A DNA stretch of 64,000 nt. Source: an uncultured Eubacteriales bacterium. GTDB lineage: Bacteria > Bacillota > Clostridia > Oscillospirales > Acutalibacteraceae. Below, one piece after another: positions 7,780 through 16,961 of this stretch. The DNA lies in the NCBI GenBank assembly GCA_934444365.1, contig CAKSCM010000008.1:44002-108001 (forward strand). Direction: 5' to 3'. Both the position numbers and the translations under genes were made by a program. The notes under the pieces were generated by a model. That model had not been told where the DNA came from and searched no databases. It worked only from the letters and a program-made list of their open reading frames with translations. Each line of letters begins with the position of its first letter. The stretch's first letter is position 1.

Positions 7780-9549
7780 ATGATAAAGCTGCTTAAAAAT
7801 ATGGAAAGAAAAGAAAAGCTGATGGCGTTTGTTTGTCTTTTATTTATTGTGGTACAGATATATTTCGATCTGCGCCTGCCGGATTACATGACCGAGCTGA
7901 CGGTGCTGATCAAGACCTCCGGCACAACAGCAGATATTGTGAATGTCGGACTGAAAATGCTCGGCTGTACGATAGCGAGCGCGGTGCTTGCCATTGCCTG
8001 CGGCTTTCTTGCCGCCAAAACCGCAGCCGGATTCAGCTTTACCGTCAGGGATAAGCTGTTTCATCATGTAATGGACATCGGCAGCGAGGAAATGCAGGAT
8101 TTCTCCGTTCCCAGCCTTATAACCAGAACGACAAATGATATTACACAGATACAAATGATAATCGCAATGGGACTGCAAATGATGATAAAGGCGCCCATAA
8201 TGGCGGTCTGGGCGATAATTAAAATCCTCGGGAAAAGCCGGGAGCTGTCTGCCGTTACAGCAGCTTTTGTCGTCGTCCTTTTTGCAGCGGCAATGCTGAT
8301 AATGGGCTCATGCATTCCGCGATTCCGTCTTGTTCAGAAGATGACGGATAAAATAAACCGTGTAGCCCGCGAAAATCTGACCGGAATAAACGTTGTACAC
8401 GCTTTTAATGCCGAAGAATTTCAAAACAAAAAATTTGACGGCCCGAGCCTTGACATGATGAACCTGCAGATGAAAAACCAAAAGCTGTTTGCCCTTGTGC
8501 AGCCGACAATGACGCTTGGCATGAACGGTCTTGCTTTGGCGATATACTGGGTCGGCGCGGCGCTGGTGAGCAATATAGCCGTCACCGATATGGGCGCCAG
8601 GCTTACGATGTTCAGCGAGGTGCTCGTATTCAGCACCTATGCGACCTATATCGTAATGGCCTTTATGATGCTGGCGATGATCTTTATGCTGCTGCCGCAA
8701 GCGCAGGTATCGGCCGAACGTATAAATCAGGTTTTAGACCGAAAGGCTTCAATTACCGAGGGCACCCTTAAAAGCGGAAAAGAAACCGGAACGGTGGAAT
8801 TTAAAAATGTCTCCTTCCGCTATCCCCACGCCTCGGCAGACGAGCTGAGCAATATTAATTTCAAGGTAAACAAAGGCGAAACCTTGGCAATCATCGGCGC
8901 TACCGGCAGCGGCAAGACCACCCTTATAAGCCTTATACCCCGTTTTTATGACGCAACAGCCGGCGAGGTATTGGTGGACGGTGTAAATGTCAAAGACTAC
9001 GCATTTGATGCACTGTATGATAAGCTCGGATACGTCACCCAAAAGGCGGTTTTGTTCTCGGGAACCATACGGGACAATGTGCTTTTCGGAGAGAGCGCCG
9101 CCGGGGCTGACGACAATACTCTCGACAGCGCAATAGAGCTTTCCCAGGCGAAGGAATTTGTCGATAAGCTGCCCGAGGGCACAGAACACGAAATTGCACA
9201 GCTCGGCCGAAACGTATCGGGCGGACAAAAGCAGCGCCTTTCCATCGCCAGGGCACTCGCAAGAAAACCCGAGATACTGATATTTGACGATTCCTTTTCG
9301 GCCCTTGATTACCGTACCGACGCAAAGCTTCGCGAGGGACTGAGCAAACAGCTCGACGGTACGACAAAAATCATTGTTGCACAGCGTATCAGCACGATCC
9401 GGCACGCCGACAAGATACTTGTTCTGGATCGCGGAGAAACGGTCGGAATGGGAACCCATGAAGATCTTATGCGTTCATGCGACGTATACCGCGAGATCGC
9501 CACATCTCAGCTTAGCGCCTCGGAGCTTGGCATAGGAGGGATAAAATGA
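7780..9549 (+). CDS. Multidrug-type ABC exporter, half-transporter with degenerate ATP site
   Basis: A 589-residue fusion of a six-helix transmembrane domain (about 1-320) and an ATPase domain. Walker A GATGSGKTTL is at about 373, the signature is NVSGGQKQR (canonical), and Walker B reads ILIFDDSFSALD with Asp where the catalytic Glu normally sits. The switch His is Gln (VAQRIST instead of IAHRLST). These changes mark the subunit that contributes the non-hydrolysing site in heterodimeric exporters of the YheI/YheH, BmrCD or TM287/288 type. Its start follows AGGAGG and its stop overlaps the next start (ATGA), implying translational coupling of the two halves. Substrate is unknown; the MarR neighbour suggests a toxic compound. 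Confidence 0.92.
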   Translation: MIKLLKNMERKEKLMAFVCLLFIVVQIYFDLRLPDYMTELTVLIKTSGTTADIVNVGLKMLGCTIASAVLAIACGFLAAKTAAGFSFTVRDKLFHHVMDIGSEEMQDFSVPSLITRTTNDITQIQMIIAMGLQMMIKAPIMAVWAIIKILGKSRELSAVTAAFVVVLFAAAMLIMGSCIPRFRLVQKMTDKINRVARENLTGINVVHAFNAEEFQNKKFDGPSLDMMNLQMKNQKLFALVQPTMTLGMNGLALAIYWVGAALVSNIAVTDMGARLTMFSEVLVFSTYATYIVMAFMMLAMIFMLLPQAQVSAERINQVLDRKASITEGTLKSGKETGTVEFKNVSFRYPHASADELSNINFKVNKGETLAIIGATGSGKTTLISLIPRFYDATAGEVLVDGVNVKDYAFDALYDKLGYVTQKAVLFSGTIRDNVLFGESAAGADDNTLDSAIELSQAKEFVDKLPEGTEHEIAQLGRNVSGGQKQRLSIARALARKPEILIFDDSFSALDYRTDAKLREGLSKQLDGTTKIIVAQRISTIRHADKILVLDRGETVGMGTHEDLMRSCDVYREIATSQLSASELGIGGIK

Positions 9550-11321
9550 ATCGAAAAAAAGACGCCAATAACGGCATGGGCAGAGCCATCGCAAGAATCT
9601 CCTCGTATATGCGTTCGAGCATCGGAATTATTATTGCCGCATTGGTTCTCGCGGCTTTAAGCGCCGTCATGACAATTATAGGGCCCGATAAAATAGGGCA
9701 GATCGCCACGCTGATGTCGGACGGACTCACCGGCAGCATCGATCTTGCGGCCATCGCAAAAATCGGCATTTTCCTTGCGGTTATTTACATTCTAAGTGCG
9801 GTTTTTAGCTTTATTCAGCACTATACAATGGCCGTCGTTACACTGAAAATGTCCTACCGTATGCGCGGCGAGCTTTCCGATAAAATAAACCGGCTCCCTC
9901 AAAAATTTTTTAACACCACCTCTCAGGGCGATATTCTCAGCCGGATTACAAACGACGTATCCACATTGCAGCAGGGACTTACCAACAGCCTTCCCATGAT
10001 CATCAGCGCCACAACACAGTTTATAGGCTGCCTTGTCATGATGTTCGTCACCGAATGGCACCTCGCCCTACTTTCGGTCGGCGTAACCGTCATCGGCATG
10101 CTTTTAACCGTTGTAATAATGTCAAGATCGCAGCGCTTTTTCTCCGCACGGCAAAAAAGTCTCGGTAAGCTCAGCGGATATGTCGAAGAAATGTATTCCG
10201 GACATGAGGTCGTAAGAATCAGCCGCGCCGGACAAAAAATCGGACAACAGTTTGACAGGCTTAACTCCGCCGTTTACGACGCAAACTGGAAGTCGCAATT
10301 TCTCTCGGGAATAATGCAGCCGCTTATGAACATTATCGGCAATATCGCATATGTCGCCGTCTGTGTTTTCGGCTCGATCCTCGCGATAAACGGAACAATA
10401 GAGTTCGGCGTGATCGTCTCATTCATTCTTTATGTACGGCTGTTCACCTCGCCGCTTACCCAAATCGCCCAGGGGCTTACCAACATGCAGACGGCCTCCG
10501 CCTCCGCTCACCGCATTTTCGACCTTCTCGAAAGCGAGGAAATGTCAAACGAGAGCGAAAAAACGACCGTTCTTACCGATGTTCGCGGAACGGTCAGCTT
10601 TGAGCATGTACGTTTCAGCTACCCGGATACCCCCGACAAAATAGTCATCAAGGATTTTTCCGCCGAGGTGCACCCCGGCCAGAAGGTCGCAATCGTCGGC
10701 CCGACCGGCGCCGGAAAGACCACCATGGTTAATCTGCTTATGCGATTCTTTGAAATAAACAGCGGCTCAATTAAAATTGACGGCGTCCCAATCTCTCAGA
10801 TAAGCCGAAAAAATGTACACAAACTGTTCAGCATGGTTTTGCAGGACACCTGGTTGTTTGAGGGAACACTCCGGGAAAACCTCGTCTACAACATGGATGG
10901 TATCACCGACGACCAAATCGAAGAGGTCTGCCGCGCATGCGGACTTGACAAATTCGTCCATACCCTGCCCGAAGGCCTTGACACCGTTTTATCCGAGGGC
11001 GCAAGCATCTCTGCCGGTCAAAAGCAGCTTTTGACCATTGCCCGTGCCATGCTGCAAAACGCCCCGATGCTCATTCTCGACGAAGCCACATCGTCGGTCG
11101 ACACCCGTACCGAGCTTTTGATCCAGCGGGCAATGGACGAGCTTACAAAGGGGCGCACCAGCTTTGTGATAGCTCACCGCCTGTCCACAATCAAAAATGC
11201 CGATTTGATTCTCGTTATGCGCGACGGCGATGTGATTGAGAGCGGAACCCATGAGGAGCTGATGCTTCGCGGCGGATTTTATGCCGAGCTTTACAACAGC
11301 CAGTTCGACACCGTCGCTTAA
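9546..11321 (+). CDS. Multidrug-type ABC exporter, partner half-transporter with catalytic Walker B
   Basis: A 591-residue membrane-ATPase fusion that pairs with the preceding gene. The transmembrane domain spans about 1-330. Walker A GPTGAGKTTMV is at about 385; Walker B MLILDEATSSVD has the catalytic Glu and the H-loop FVIAHRLST is intact. The signature is SISAGQKQL, with Ala replacing the second conserved residue of LSGGQ. In a head-to-tail heterodimer this Walker B Glu pairs with the partner's canonical SGGQK signature to make the one active site, while the SAGQK signature completes the degenerate site. The complementary defects are visible directly. A terminator-like hairpin follows about 160 bp downstream. 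Confidence 0.92.
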   Translation: MNRKKDANNGMGRAIARISSYMRSSIGIIIAALVLAALSAVMTIIGPDKIGQIATLMSDGLTGSIDLAAIAKIGIFLAVIYILSAVFSFIQHYTMAVVTLKMSYRMRGELSDKINRLPQKFFNTTSQGDILSRITNDVSTLQQGLTNSLPMIISATTQFIGCLVMMFVTEWHLALLSVGVTVIGMLLTVVIMSRSQRFFSARQKSLGKLSGYVEEMYSGHEVVRISRAGQKIGQQFDRLNSAVYDANWKSQFLSGIMQPLMNIIGNIAYVAVCVFGSILAINGTIEFGVIVSFILYVRLFTSPLTQIAQGLTNMQTASASAHRIFDLLESEEMSNESEKTTVLTDVRGTVSFEHVRFSYPDTPDKIVIKDFSAEVHPGQKVAIVGPTGAGKTTMVNLLMRFFEINSGSIKIDGVPISQISRKNVHKLFSMVLQDTWLFEGTLRENLVYNMDGITDDQIEEVCRACGLDKFVHTLPEGLDTVLSEGASISAGQKQLLTIARAMLQNAPMLILDEATSSVDTRTELLIQRAMDELTKGRTSFVIAHRLSTIKNADLILVMRDGDVIESGTHEELMLRGGFYAELYNSQFDTVA

Positions 11322-11483
11322 AGTACAAAAACAGTTCCGGATAAAAAATCGGTCGCAATATCGATACTGTAAAATTCGGTGTTTAAAGGGCGAACACCGG
11401 CAAACGAATTGACTTTTTTAAAACCATAAGCCGCTATGGCAAGAAAAAATATAACCGCCGGCTAAACCGACGGCTGAAAGTAA

Positions 11484-11536
11484 AAAAACACGGCACGATT
11501 TGGCAGTAATTTTACCGTTTCGTACCGTGTTTTTCT
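11484..11536. terminator. Bidirectional terminator between exporter operon and MGMT-family gene
   Basis: AAACACGGCACGA pairs with TCGTACCGTGTTT (one bulge each side) and is flanked by A-rich and T-rich tracts, serving both converging transcripts. Confidence 0.7.
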
Positions 11537-11544
11537 ATATAAAT

Positions 11545-11853
11545 TCAAATATCCCACTGACAAAGCTTTAAATCCACACATCCGTTTTCTTTAAACAAAA
11601 CGCCTTCCCGTAATAAAAGCCATTTTTGCTCGTCCCAACCCGGGGCCGTACGGCCGGCTGAATTTACAACCCTGTGACACGGATAATTCCCGTAATGCTC
11701 CGCTCTGCCAAGCACCCGGCCTACAAGCCTCGAATAACTGTCCATACCTATAAGCCTTGCTATCTGCCCGTAGGTTGCGACACGTCCGTAGGGGATCTCC
11801 TCCACGACCGAAAGTATCTGATAAGCTAAATCGTCGTTTAACGCCATGCTCAT
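11545..11853 (-). CDS. MGMT-family single-domain DNA alkyl repair protein (PCHR-type)
   Basis: Only 102 residues: the DNA-binding/active-site domain of O6-alkylguanine alkyltransferases without the N-terminal domain. The helix-turn-helix segment IPYGRVATYGQIARLIG and GRVLGR, the recognition Arg, lead to NYPCHRVVNSAGR. The Cys of PCHRV is the alkyl-accepting residue in true transferases; alkyltransferase-like proteins of this size usually have Trp there. This protein therefore has the size of an ATL and the active-site Cys of a transferase. It is transcribed 11 bp after the TfoX-like gene, with GAGGAC ahead of the ATG. Whether it repairs directly or flags lesions cannot be told. Confidence 0.85.
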   Translation of the reverse strand: MSMALNDDLAYQILSVVEEIPYGRVATYGQIARLIGMDSYSRLVGRVLGRAEHYGNYPCHRVVNSAGRTAPGWDEQKWLLLREGVLFKENGCVDLKLCQWDI

Positions 11854-11864
11854 TGCATCAGTCC

Positions 11865-12194
11865 TCAGGTCCGCTGTTTTTTCTTTTTGGGTTTTTGCTC
11901 CGGCAGCTCGTCATACATGGCGTCAAACAGTCCGGTCAGGAATTCTTTATCATCGACATTCTCTACAAGCAGCATTTCCTTTGCCCCGTCGTAAGGCAGC
12001 TCATAAACGGCCTTCGGCATATATGACACCGCCGATTTTGTCGGCTTTACAAGCAATCGGTCGTCATAAATTCCGCCTACAATCCTACCACGGTAATAAA
12101 TTATGTATTCCCCCATCATCGCACGGTAGGAAATATCGTCCAAATCGGACAGCTGATCCAACAAAAACAAGAGATAATCCTTACTCGACGGCAT
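11865..12194 (-). CDS. TfoX N-terminal domain protein
   Basis: A 109-residue protein matching the TfoX/Sxy N-terminal fold: SYRAMMGEYIIYYRGRIVGG and DDRLLVKPTKSA are the typical strands, and AMYDELPEQKPKKKKQRT a basic tail. The start at 12194 is chosen because GGAGG lies 8 nt upstream; an ATG at 12224 has no ribosome site. Stand-alone TfoX-N proteins are common in Firmicutes and have no proven link to competence there, so no regulatory role is claimed. It is probably co-transcribed with the MGMT-family gene downstream. Confidence 0.85.
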   Translation of the reverse strand: MPSSKDYLLFLLDQLSDLDDISYRAMMGEYIIYYRGRIVGGIYDDRLLVKPTKSAVSYMPKAVYELPYDGAKEMLLVENVDDKEFLTGLFDAMYDELPEQKPKKKKQRT

Positions 12195-12291
12195 ACCATT
12201 TTCCTCCGCTTCGGTTTTAGTCATTTCGTTTTGATCCCGGCCATACTTTTACCTTTTTAATTATACTGCTTTTACATTGCTTCTTCAACAT

Positions 12292-12328
12292 AAAATCCCC
12301 GTACCGGCAAAAGCGATACGGGGATTTA
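12292..12328 (-). terminator. Terminator after the nucleotidyltransferase gene
   Basis: AAATCCCCGTA and TACGGGGATTT form a perfect 11-bp stem with a 13-nt loop, just downstream of the minus-strand stop at 12338. Confidence 0.8.
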
Positions 12329-12337
12329 TCGTAAAAA

Positions 12338-13102
12338 TTATACTTCGTTATCAGCCAGAGCGCCAAGAAAAAACTCGTTAAGTCTTCCCCAGTCGTTATT
12401 TTGCTCCTCTTTCATCGTATCGATTTTCGATTTGACAGAGGAAATCTCCTCATCCAAAAATTCATTTAAAGCGTCGATCCTTGGAATTTCTTTAATTTCG
12501 GGAGAGTTTATTTTTATATCCAGCAGAGTTTCAACCTCTTTTTTCAGTGCAACGGGGAGCTCATGCTCTTCAAGCTCGGAAAAAAGCATCGGCGGCGGAG
12601 TGTTTTTATCAATTATCCACCGGCAAGCCAAAACCGGCCTTAATACATAAAAATATTTTTTGGCCTTTACGATATCGCCCTTTAGATATTCGCGGTAATT
12701 CCCCCGGGCCATGCTGACATAATGATACAGACTTTTCTTTTTGGAAAAATAATCCGCCGCCAGCCTTTTAAAATCCTCGGCAAACCGCGTTTTCAGGTAA
12801 ATAACAGGGGATGAAAGCCACTCAAACAATGTCGGGTTCGACCTGTAAAGCAACGCCAGGGCCTTTTTAAGATCCCAACCGTTTATGTCAAGCTCATCAT
12901 CAATGGGAAGCTCGATAACGTCGCGGAATTCGTCAAGTCTTAAATAATCGTTTTTTGGCCTTACGTAGATAAAGCGCACGTCGTAATCGCTGTCAGGCGA
13001 GGCGATTCCCCATGCCCTGCTGCCGGATTCGACCGCAAACAGTATTCTGACGTTCTGAGTTTTTTCTATTTCGTATAGCCTTTGCCTTATAATTTGTTCC
13101 AT
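12338..13102 (-). CDS. YcgL/RlaP-type nucleotidyltransferase
   Basis: A 254-residue protein of the polymerase-beta nucleotidyltransferase superfamily. ESGSRAWGIASPDSDYDVRF (about 22-41) contains the G-S motif and the two metal-binding Asp residues in DSDYDV; INGWDLKKALALLYRSNPTLFEWL and the long helical C-terminus fit the predicted nucleotidyltransferase family often annotated YcgL or RlaP, some members of which are tied to RNA repair. The start is MEQIIRQR behind GAGGCGGAAAG; an upstream ATG at 13156 lacks a ribosome site. The transferred nucleotide and target are unknown. Upstream lies a decayed gene on the same strand. Confidence 0.8.
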   Translation of the reverse strand: MEQIIRQRLYEIEKTQNVRILFAVESGSRAWGIASPDSDYDVRFIYVRPKNDYLRLDEFRDVIELPIDDELDINGWDLKKALALLYRSNPTLFEWLSSPVIYLKTRFAEDFKRLAADYFSKKKSLYHYVSMARGNYREYLKGDIVKAKKYFYVLRPVLACRWIIDKNTPPPMLFSELEEHELPVALKKEVETLLDIKINSPEIKEIPRIDALNEFLDEEISSVKSKIDTMKEEQNNDWGRLNEFFLGALADNEV

Positions 13103-13220
13103 TCTTTCCGCCTCGCTTTTTAAAGCATATATCCGACAGATTCGTCCGCCGAACACGTAAAAATTCCGACCCGTTTATAATGCCGCACATCATGGCCGCC
13201 GCAAAGCCTGCGCCGTCAGT

Positions 13221-13814
13221 TTATTTTTTGAACAAGTGAAAATCGCAGCAATCGCCGCCGTAGCCCAAGGTTTTAGTACGGGTAAATCCGATTTTTTAAG
13301 ATCGCCGTAGGTTACGTCGTCAACGTCGCAAAACAGCCTTTACTGCTCCTCGCATCCGTTTTCTACGCATGCCGTATGCCAAAGACATTTTTTGATGGTA
13401 ACATCAAAATAATCCTTGCTGTGCGTCTGTGTGCTCTCCTGCAGGTCGGTCGTTCGCATAATTTTAAGAAATACACTGCTGTAAATTTTATAAAAACCCG
13501 GTACCGCTTCCATTTTGGCCGTGGACGAATGCTTTTTCGCCGCTGCCTTGTCGATTATGTATTTGCGCATAGAGCCGTATACGTCCTCCTCCTAAAACCG
13601 CCGTCATTTAAAAGCGCCTTATACAGCGCTATACGGGGAGGATGGTCTGAACCGGCGTCTTCATCCGATTTTGTGATCTGTTTTCGATGTTATTAATAAG
13701 GGTGATAAGCATTTCCTCCTGAGCGGCAAATAATTCTTTGCCCCCGGGTTCTCCTGACTCATCGTTCAAAAAGCTTTTTATGATTTTTTGCTGTTCCACC
13801 GTCATTTCAGACAC
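13221..13814 (-). pseudogene. Decayed L-2-amino-thiazoline-4-carboxylate hydrolase-like gene
   Basis: Pieces of one protein are found in order in shifting frames: MTVEQQKIIKSFL...TPVQTILP, then RIALYKALLNDGG in a second frame, then MRKYIIDKAAAK...CLWHTACVENGCEE in a third. An in-frame TAA at 13340-13342 interrupts it, RLFCDVDDVTYGDL follows, and a shift at a six-base A/T run (13292-13297) leads to IGFTRTKTLGYGGDCCDFHL and the stop at 13221. Rejoined, this resembles the ATC-hydrolase family (cysteine-rich C-terminus ending in CDF). At least three frameshifts and one stop make a sequencing error unlikely as the sole cause. There is no clear ribosome site. Confidence 0.8.
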
Positions 13815-13886
13815 TTTTTAAGATTACTCTTGCCAAGCCGATTATATCACACCGCTAAAATTTCTTCAACCAAGCACAAATACATA

Positions 13887-13926
13887 AAATCCCCCTTGCG
13901 CCGGATATCCGACATAAGGGGGATTT
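13887..13926 (-). terminator. Terminator of ppdK
   Basis: AAATCCCCCTT and AAGGGGGATTT form a perfect 11-bp stem, about 130 bp downstream of the ppdK stop; no other gene ends toward it on the minus strand. Confidence 0.75.
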
Positions 13927-14057
13927 AATCGTGCCGTAAAGCCGCAATTTAACACCTTAGAAACCGGGGACTAAAAGCCCGGACGTCCCGTTTTTTCTTC
14001 AAAAAACGACCGTCGGCTCCGGCAATGTGTCAAACCGGCAATAGGAAAGCTGAAAAA

Positions 14058-16703
14058 TTACTTATTTTTCTGCTCTTTTATTGCAGCCTGCGCGGCGGCA
14101 AGGCGAGCGATAGGTACACGGTAGGGTGAGCAGGAAACATAGTCAAGGCCTATGTTGTTGCAGAACTCAACCGAGGAGGGATCTCCGCCGTGTTCACCGC
14201 ATATTCCGAGATGGATGTCCGGACGGGTCTTGCGACCGAGCTCGGCAGCCATCTTTATGAGCTTGCCGACACCCTTCTGGTCAAGCTTTGCAAAGGGATC
14301 GGACTCATAGATCTTGGTCTCGTAATAAGAATCGAGGAACTTACCGGCGTCGTCACGGCTGAATCCGAAGGTCATCTGGGTAAGATCATTGGTGCCGAAG
14401 CTGAAGAACTCGGCAACGGTGGCAATCTCGTCGGCGGTAAGAGCGGCACGCGGAATTTCAATCATGGTACCGATATGATACTTCATGTTCGAGCCGGCCT
14501 CTTTTATAAGCTTGTCGGCTGTGGCGCAGACAACATCCTTTACGTATTTGAGCTCCTTGATCTCGCCTACGAGGGGGATCATTATTTCGGGCTCGATGTT
14601 GTACTCGGGATGCTTCTTCATAACGTCAAGAGCAGCGGTTATAACCGCAACGGTCTGCATCTCGGCGATTTCGGGATAGGTAACGGCCAGACGGCAGCCG
14701 CGGTGACCCATCATGGGGTTGAACTCGTGGAGCGAATCGATAACCGATTTGAGCTCCTCAACCGAAATCTCAAGATCCTTTGCAAGATCGATTATATCCT
14801 CTTCCTTCTGGGGGAGGAACTCGTGAAGCGGCGGATCGAGGAAACGAACCGTCATGGGAAGTCCTTTTAATGCCTCGTACATGGCGGTGAAGTCGCCCTT
14901 CTGATAGGGAAGAATCTTGGCAAGAGCAGCCTTTCTGGCTTCAACCGTCTTGGCAACAATCATCTCGCGGACGGCCTTTATGCGGTCGCCCTCGAAGAAC
15001 ATGTGCTCGGTACGGCAAAGGCCTATACCCTCGGCGCCGAACTTAACGGCCTGCTCGGTGTCGCGCGGAGTGTCGGCATTGGTGCGGACCTTAAGTCTCC
15101 TGCGCTGATCGGCCCATGCCATGAAGCGGCCGAAGTCGCCCGAAATGGTGGCCTCAACGGTGGGAACAGCCTCGCCGTAAATCTTACCGGTGGAGCCGTC
15201 GAGCGAAATGTAATCGCCCTCTTTATAATCCTTGCCCGAAAGGGTGAAGTAGCCCTTGTCGGCATGCATGGTGATATCGCCGCAGCCGGAAACGCAGCAG
15301 GTACCCATTCCGCGGGCAACAACTGCAGCGTGGGAGGTCATACCGCCGCGAACGGTAAGTATGCCCTGAGCGGCCGCCATACCCTCGATGTCCTCGGGGG
15401 AGGTCTCAAGACGAACAAGAACAACCTTCTCGCCCCTTGCAGCCCATTCCTTAGCGTCGTCAGCGGTAAATACCACACGACCGCAGGCAGCGCCCGGAGA
15501 AGCGGCAAGACCGGAACCGATTACGGTAGCAGCCTTAAGAGCCTTGGCGTCAAACTGGGGATGAAGCAAAGCGTCAAGCTGCTTGGGATCGACGCGGAGA
15601 ACGGCCTCGTCCTCATCGATCATGCCCTCATCAACAAGATCAACGGCGATCTTCAAAGCGGCGGCAGCGGTACGCTTGCCGTTACGGGTCTGAAGCATAT
15701 AAAGCTTACCGTTTTCGATGGTGAACTCCATATCCTGCATATCTTTATAGTGATTCTCGAGGTTAGAGGCTATCTCGGCAAACTGCTCGTAAACAGCCGG
15801 CATATCCTCGTGAAGCTTTGCAATGGGGCTGGGGGTACGAACGCCCGCAACGACATCCTCGCCCTGAGCATTTATAAGATACTCGCCGAACAAAGCCTTC
15901 TCACCGGTGGCGGGGTCGCGGGTAAAGGCAACGCCGGTACCGGAATTCTCGTTAAGGTTACCGAAAACCATGGGCTGTACGTTTACCGCGGTACCCCAGC
16001 TGTAGGGGATATCGTTCATGCGGCGGTAAACATTTGCACGGGGGTTGTCCCAGGAACGGAAAACAGCCTTTACGGCCTCCATCATCTGCTCCTTAGGATC
16101 GCTCGGGAAGTCGGTTCCCTTCTCCTGCTTGTAGTACTCCTTGAAGCGGGCAACAAGCTCCTTCATATCGTTAACATCAAGGTCTATATCGTTCTTGACG
16201 CCCTTTTTCTCCTTGAGCTCGTCGATTATTACCTCAAAGGTCTTCTTGGAAATCTCCATAACAACATCCGAGAACATCTGGATGAAGCGGCGATACGAAT
16301 CGTAAACAAAACGCTCGAATTCAGGGGTGGGGTTGCCCTTTATCATACCGGCGGCAACCTCGTCGTTTATACCGAGGTTAAGTATGGTGTCCATCATGCC
16401 GGGCATTGAAGCTCTGGCACCCGAACGAACCGAAACAAGAAGAGGCTTCTCCGGATTTCCGAACTGCTTGCCGTTTAACTCCTCAACCTTTGCAAGTGCG
16501 GCGTAGATCTGCTCCTCAATATCGGCAGAAATCTTGCGGCCGTCCTCATAATAACGGGTGCATGCCTCGGTAGAAACGGTAAATCCCTGCGGAACAGGCA
16601 TACCGAGTCTGGTCATCTGAGCGAGGTTAGCGCCCTTGCCTCCGAGCAGCTCGCGCATGTGCTCGTCGCCTTCGGAAAACAGGTAAACATACTTGTGACT
16701 CAT
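14058..16703 (-). CDS. ppdK: Pyruvate, phosphate dikinase
   Basis: Interconverts pyruvate, ATP and phosphate with phosphoenolpyruvate, AMP and pyrophosphate; in anaerobes it often runs toward pyruvate as a glycolytic step. At 881 residues it has the normal full length. The N-terminal ATP-grasp domain starts with KYVYLFSEGDEHMRELLGGK; the phospho-carrier His is in GGMTSHAAVVARGMG (about 455); the C-terminal TIM barrel carries the catalytic Cys in HLGICGEHGGDPSSVEF (about 833). The start follows AGGAGGATTTAAGCAA. It is monocistronic, with an extended -10 promoter upstream and its own terminator, and is divergent from prs. Confidence 0.97.
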   Translation of the reverse strand: MSHKYVYLFSEGDEHMRELLGGKGANLAQMTRLGMPVPQGFTVSTEACTRYYEDGRKISADIEEQIYAALAKVEELNGKQFGNPEKPLLVSVRSGARASMPGMMDTILNLGINDEVAAGMIKGNPTPEFERFVYDSYRRFIQMFSDVVMEISKKTFEVIIDELKEKKGVKNDIDLDVNDMKELVARFKEYYKQEKGTDFPSDPKEQMMEAVKAVFRSWDNPRANVYRRMNDIPYSWGTAVNVQPMVFGNLNENSGTGVAFTRDPATGEKALFGEYLINAQGEDVVAGVRTPSPIAKLHEDMPAVYEQFAEIASNLENHYKDMQDMEFTIENGKLYMLQTRNGKRTAAAALKIAVDLVDEGMIDEDEAVLRVDPKQLDALLHPQFDAKALKAATVIGSGLAASPGAACGRVVFTADDAKEWAARGEKVVLVRLETSPEDIEGMAAAQGILTVRGGMTSHAAVVARGMGTCCVSGCGDITMHADKGYFTLSGKDYKEGDYISLDGSTGKIYGEAVPTVEATISGDFGRFMAWADQRRRLKVRTNADTPRDTEQAVKFGAEGIGLCRTEHMFFEGDRIKAVREMIVAKTVEARKAALAKILPYQKGDFTAMYEALKGLPMTVRFLDPPLHEFLPQKEEDIIDLAKDLEISVEELKSVIDSLHEFNPMMGHRGCRLAVTYPEIAEMQTVAVITAALDVMKKHPEYNIEPEIMIPLVGEIKELKYVKDVVCATADKLIKEAGSNMKYHIGTMIEIPRAALTADEIATVAEFFSFGTNDLTQMTFGFSRDDAGKFLDSYYETKIYESDPFAKLDQKGVGKLIKMAAELGRKTRPDIHLGICGEHGGDPSSVEFCNNIGLDYVSCSPYRVPIARLAAAQAAIKEQKNK

Positions 16704-16770
16704 TTGCTTAAATCCTCCTGAAATTTATTCTAACCTTAGTTTTTATACTCGTTTAAAGGTCTCAAAATAT

Positions 16771-16779
16771 ATTATAACA
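16771..16779 (-). promoter_or_regulatory. Extended -10 promoter of ppdK
   Basis: On the minus strand the sequence TGTTATAAT is a full extended -10 element about 70 bp before the ppdK start. No good -35 box is seen 17 bp further up (TAGAAA). Confidence 0.5.
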
Positions 16780-16882
16780 AAGGGTTTTTCACTTTTCTAC
16801 TATGAAATTCAGAAAATATCGCCCGTTTATAAGTGCAAAATTAGGCAATAATTACAATTAAATATTATACATCAATTTGCAC

Positions 16883-16911
16883 TTGCAAAATAACTCGTAA
16901 AATAGCATAAT
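16883..16911 (+). promoter_or_regulatory. Promoter of prs with overlapping inverted repeat
   Basis: TTGCAA (16883-16888), 17 bp, CATAAT (16906-16911). The -35 box lies inside TTTGCACTTGCAAA, an inverted repeat of TTTGCA/TGCAAA; GTGCAAAA also occurs near 16832 and 16929, so a regulator site is possible. Confidence 0.55.
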
Positions 16912-16961
16912 AAGTATAGATATAAGAACGTGCAAAAGCGTTACGGAAGGACGAAGAATTT

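Noticed and set aside
15003..16409. 468-codon plus-strand ORF inside ppdK
   Set aside because: It is antisense to a full-length, well-conserved PPDK; the length comes from the codon bias of ppdK.
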